Source: Thermoplasmata archaeon
GTDB taxonomy: Archaea; Thermoplasmatota; Thermoplasmata; UBA184
Length of the DNA: 5,762 nucleotides
Assembly: GCA_030039915.1 (NCBI GenBank)
Contig: JASHUP010000161.1
Span: 1 to 5,762, forward strand
Direction: 5' to 3'
Every line of letters begins with the position of its first letter. Within the stretch, counting starts at the first letter, position 1. The position numbers and the translations under genes were made by a program. Shown in pieces: positions 4,742 through 5,762 of the stretch. The notes under the pieces are model-generated. The model searched no databases and was not told where the DNA came from. It saw only the letters and a list, made by a program, of their open reading frames with translations.

Positions 4742-5762
4742 GGCGCGGCTGAGGCGCTCCGACGCGTCTTCGTCTCCACCGACTTCTTCCCCGACGACAA
4801 CGGCCCCGGCACCGCCTCCCGCTTCCTCTCCCGCATCTTCTCCCTCATCGCCTCCCTCCCCCGAGGCCGGTCCCCCGTCCGGGAACCCGAGCGCCCCATC
4901 CGACGACGCACTGTTTGGAGAGGGCTTCCTCGCGCGACGACTCAAGGACGATACCATCCACGAGGTGCTCGACGACCTCGAGATCGTGCTCCTCGAATCG
5001 GACGTGGCGATGCCGGTCGTCCAGCGGCTTCAACGAAATCTTCGGCGGGAGCTCGAGGGGAAGAAGCTGCGGCGAGGGGTCGACGCCGAGGAGGCCATTC
5101 GGATCAGTCTCGAGCGGTCGTGTCGAGAGATCCTCGCCCGTCCCCCGATCGACCTGGCAAAGACGGTCCGGGAGCATGCGCCGAAACCCTACGTGATCAT
5201 GTTCGTCGGAGTCAACGGGACCGGCAAGACGACCTCGATCGCCAAGCTTGCCATCTGGCTCCGCAATCAGAAGATCTCCAGCGTCATCGCGGCCGGGGAT
5301 ACGTTCCGGGCCGGTGCGATCGAGCAGCTGCTCGTGCACGGTGAACGGACCGGCGTCCGGGTCGTTCGTCAGCAAGAGGGGAGCGACCCGGCCGCGGTCG
5401 CGTTTGACGCGATCGAGCACGCCCGCGCGAAGGGGGTGGACGTCGTACTCGTCGACACGGCCGGGCGACAGCATACCAACGAGAACCTGATCGAGGAAGC
5501 GAAGAAGATCCGCCGCGTCGCGGCTCCCTCCCTCACGCTGTTCGTCGGAGACGCGCTGAGCGGGAACGACGTGCTCGAGCAGGCGAAGCTCTTCGACGCT
5601 GCCGTCGGCATCGACGGCCTCATTCTCACCAAGCTCGACGCCGACACCAAAGGAGGGGCCGCGCTCAGCGCGACGTTCGTGACGAAAAAACCGATCCTGT
5701 TCGTCGGCACGGGGCAGGGGTACGCGGACCTCGTCCCGTTCGACCCCGATTGGATGGTCCGA
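4725..5762 (+). CDS. ftsY: Signal recognition particle receptor FtsY (last few residues cut by right edge)
   Basis: The SRP receptor GTPase at the membrane, which pairs with Ffh/SRP54 to deliver ribosome-nascent chain complexes to the Sec translocon. All 346 codons to the window end are open. Residues 1-11 (MWAAIKARLRR) are the basic amphipathic start usual in archaeal FtsY, which supports ATG 4725. Residues 12-59 are a Ser/Pro/Thr/Ala linker with almost no charge. The N domain follows (FLARRLKDDTIHEVLDDLE; LLESDVAMPVVQRL). The G domain has the P-loop GVNGTGKTT (162-170), DTFRAGA (192-198), DTAGRQ (244-249), TKLDADTKGG (302-311) and VGTGQGYADLVPFDP near the end. Pairing of DTAGR with GQGYADL distinguishes FtsY from Ffh, and there is no M domain in view. 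Only a handful of C-terminal residues should be missing. The gene overlaps pfdA by 17 bases, without a well-spaced ribosome-binding site, so translation is probably coupled. Confidence 0.96.
   Translation, partial: MWAAIKARLRRSDASSSPPTSSPTTTAPAPPPASSPASSPSSPPSPEAGPPSGNPSAPSDDALFGEGFLARRLKDDTIHEVLDDLEIVLLESDVAMPVVQRLQRNLRRELEGKKLRRGVDAEEAIRISLERSCREILARPPIDLAKTVREHAPKPYVIMFVGVNGTGKTTSIAKLAIWLRNQKISSVIAAGDTFRAGAIEQLLVHGERTGVRVVRQQEGSDPAAVAFDAIEHARAKGVDVVLVDTAGRQHTNENLIEEAKKIRRVAAPSLTLFVGDALSGNDVLEQAKLFDAAVGIDGLILTKLDADTKGGAALSATFVTKKPILFVGTGQGYADLVPFDPDWMVR

Noticed and set aside
1..5762. CRISPR array, tRNA gene, insertion sequence or defence system
   Set aside because: I found no direct repeats with spacers, no cloverleaf-like sequence, no transposase motif and no terminal inverted repeats. 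Coding sequence of housekeeping type fills the window.

Overview
The window is GC-rich and reads as archaeal, most likely a GC-rich euryarchaeon-type or Thermoplasmatota-like genome. The lineage is an inference from gene content, not a match. The firm archaeal evidence is the run at the right end: ribosomal protein L18Ae (LX), prefoldin alpha subunit, then the SRP receptor FtsY. Archaeal-style AT-rich boxes also sit about 25-45 bases ahead of several start codons. Several starts are GTG.

Layout: (1) 1-855, minus strand: the N-terminal part of arginyl-tRNA synthetase, running off the left edge. (2) 856-910: a 55-base divergent spacer with a single AT-rich core roughly midway between the two start codons. 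(3) 911-1810, plus strand: a ThiI-like protein with intact N-terminal and THUMP RNA-binding domains, but with the ATP-binding PP-loop signature and the catalytic cysteines missing. (4) 1811-2028: a 218-base spacer with a doubtful short ORF, a GC palindrome and a probable promoter. (5) 2029-4056: a 675-residue GMC-type flavoprotein with the layout of long-chain alcohol oxidases and a four-cysteine motif. (6) 4098-5762: rpl18a-pfdA-ftsY, a tight operon with start/stop overlaps. FtsY lacks only its last few residues at the right edge.

Four of the six clear genes serve protein synthesis, folding or targeting: ArgRS charges tRNA, L18Ae is part of the large ribosomal subunit, prefoldin holds unfolded chains and FtsY docks SRP-ribosome complexes at the membrane. 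The ThiI-like protein probably touches tRNA too. The GMC oxidoreductase is the metabolic outlier, set between the tRNA-related pair and the ribosome/SRP operon. I see no mobile element, CRISPR array, RNA gene or defence system. The most notable features are the apparent loss of catalysis in the ThiI-like protein and the cysteine cluster in the GMC oxidoreductase.
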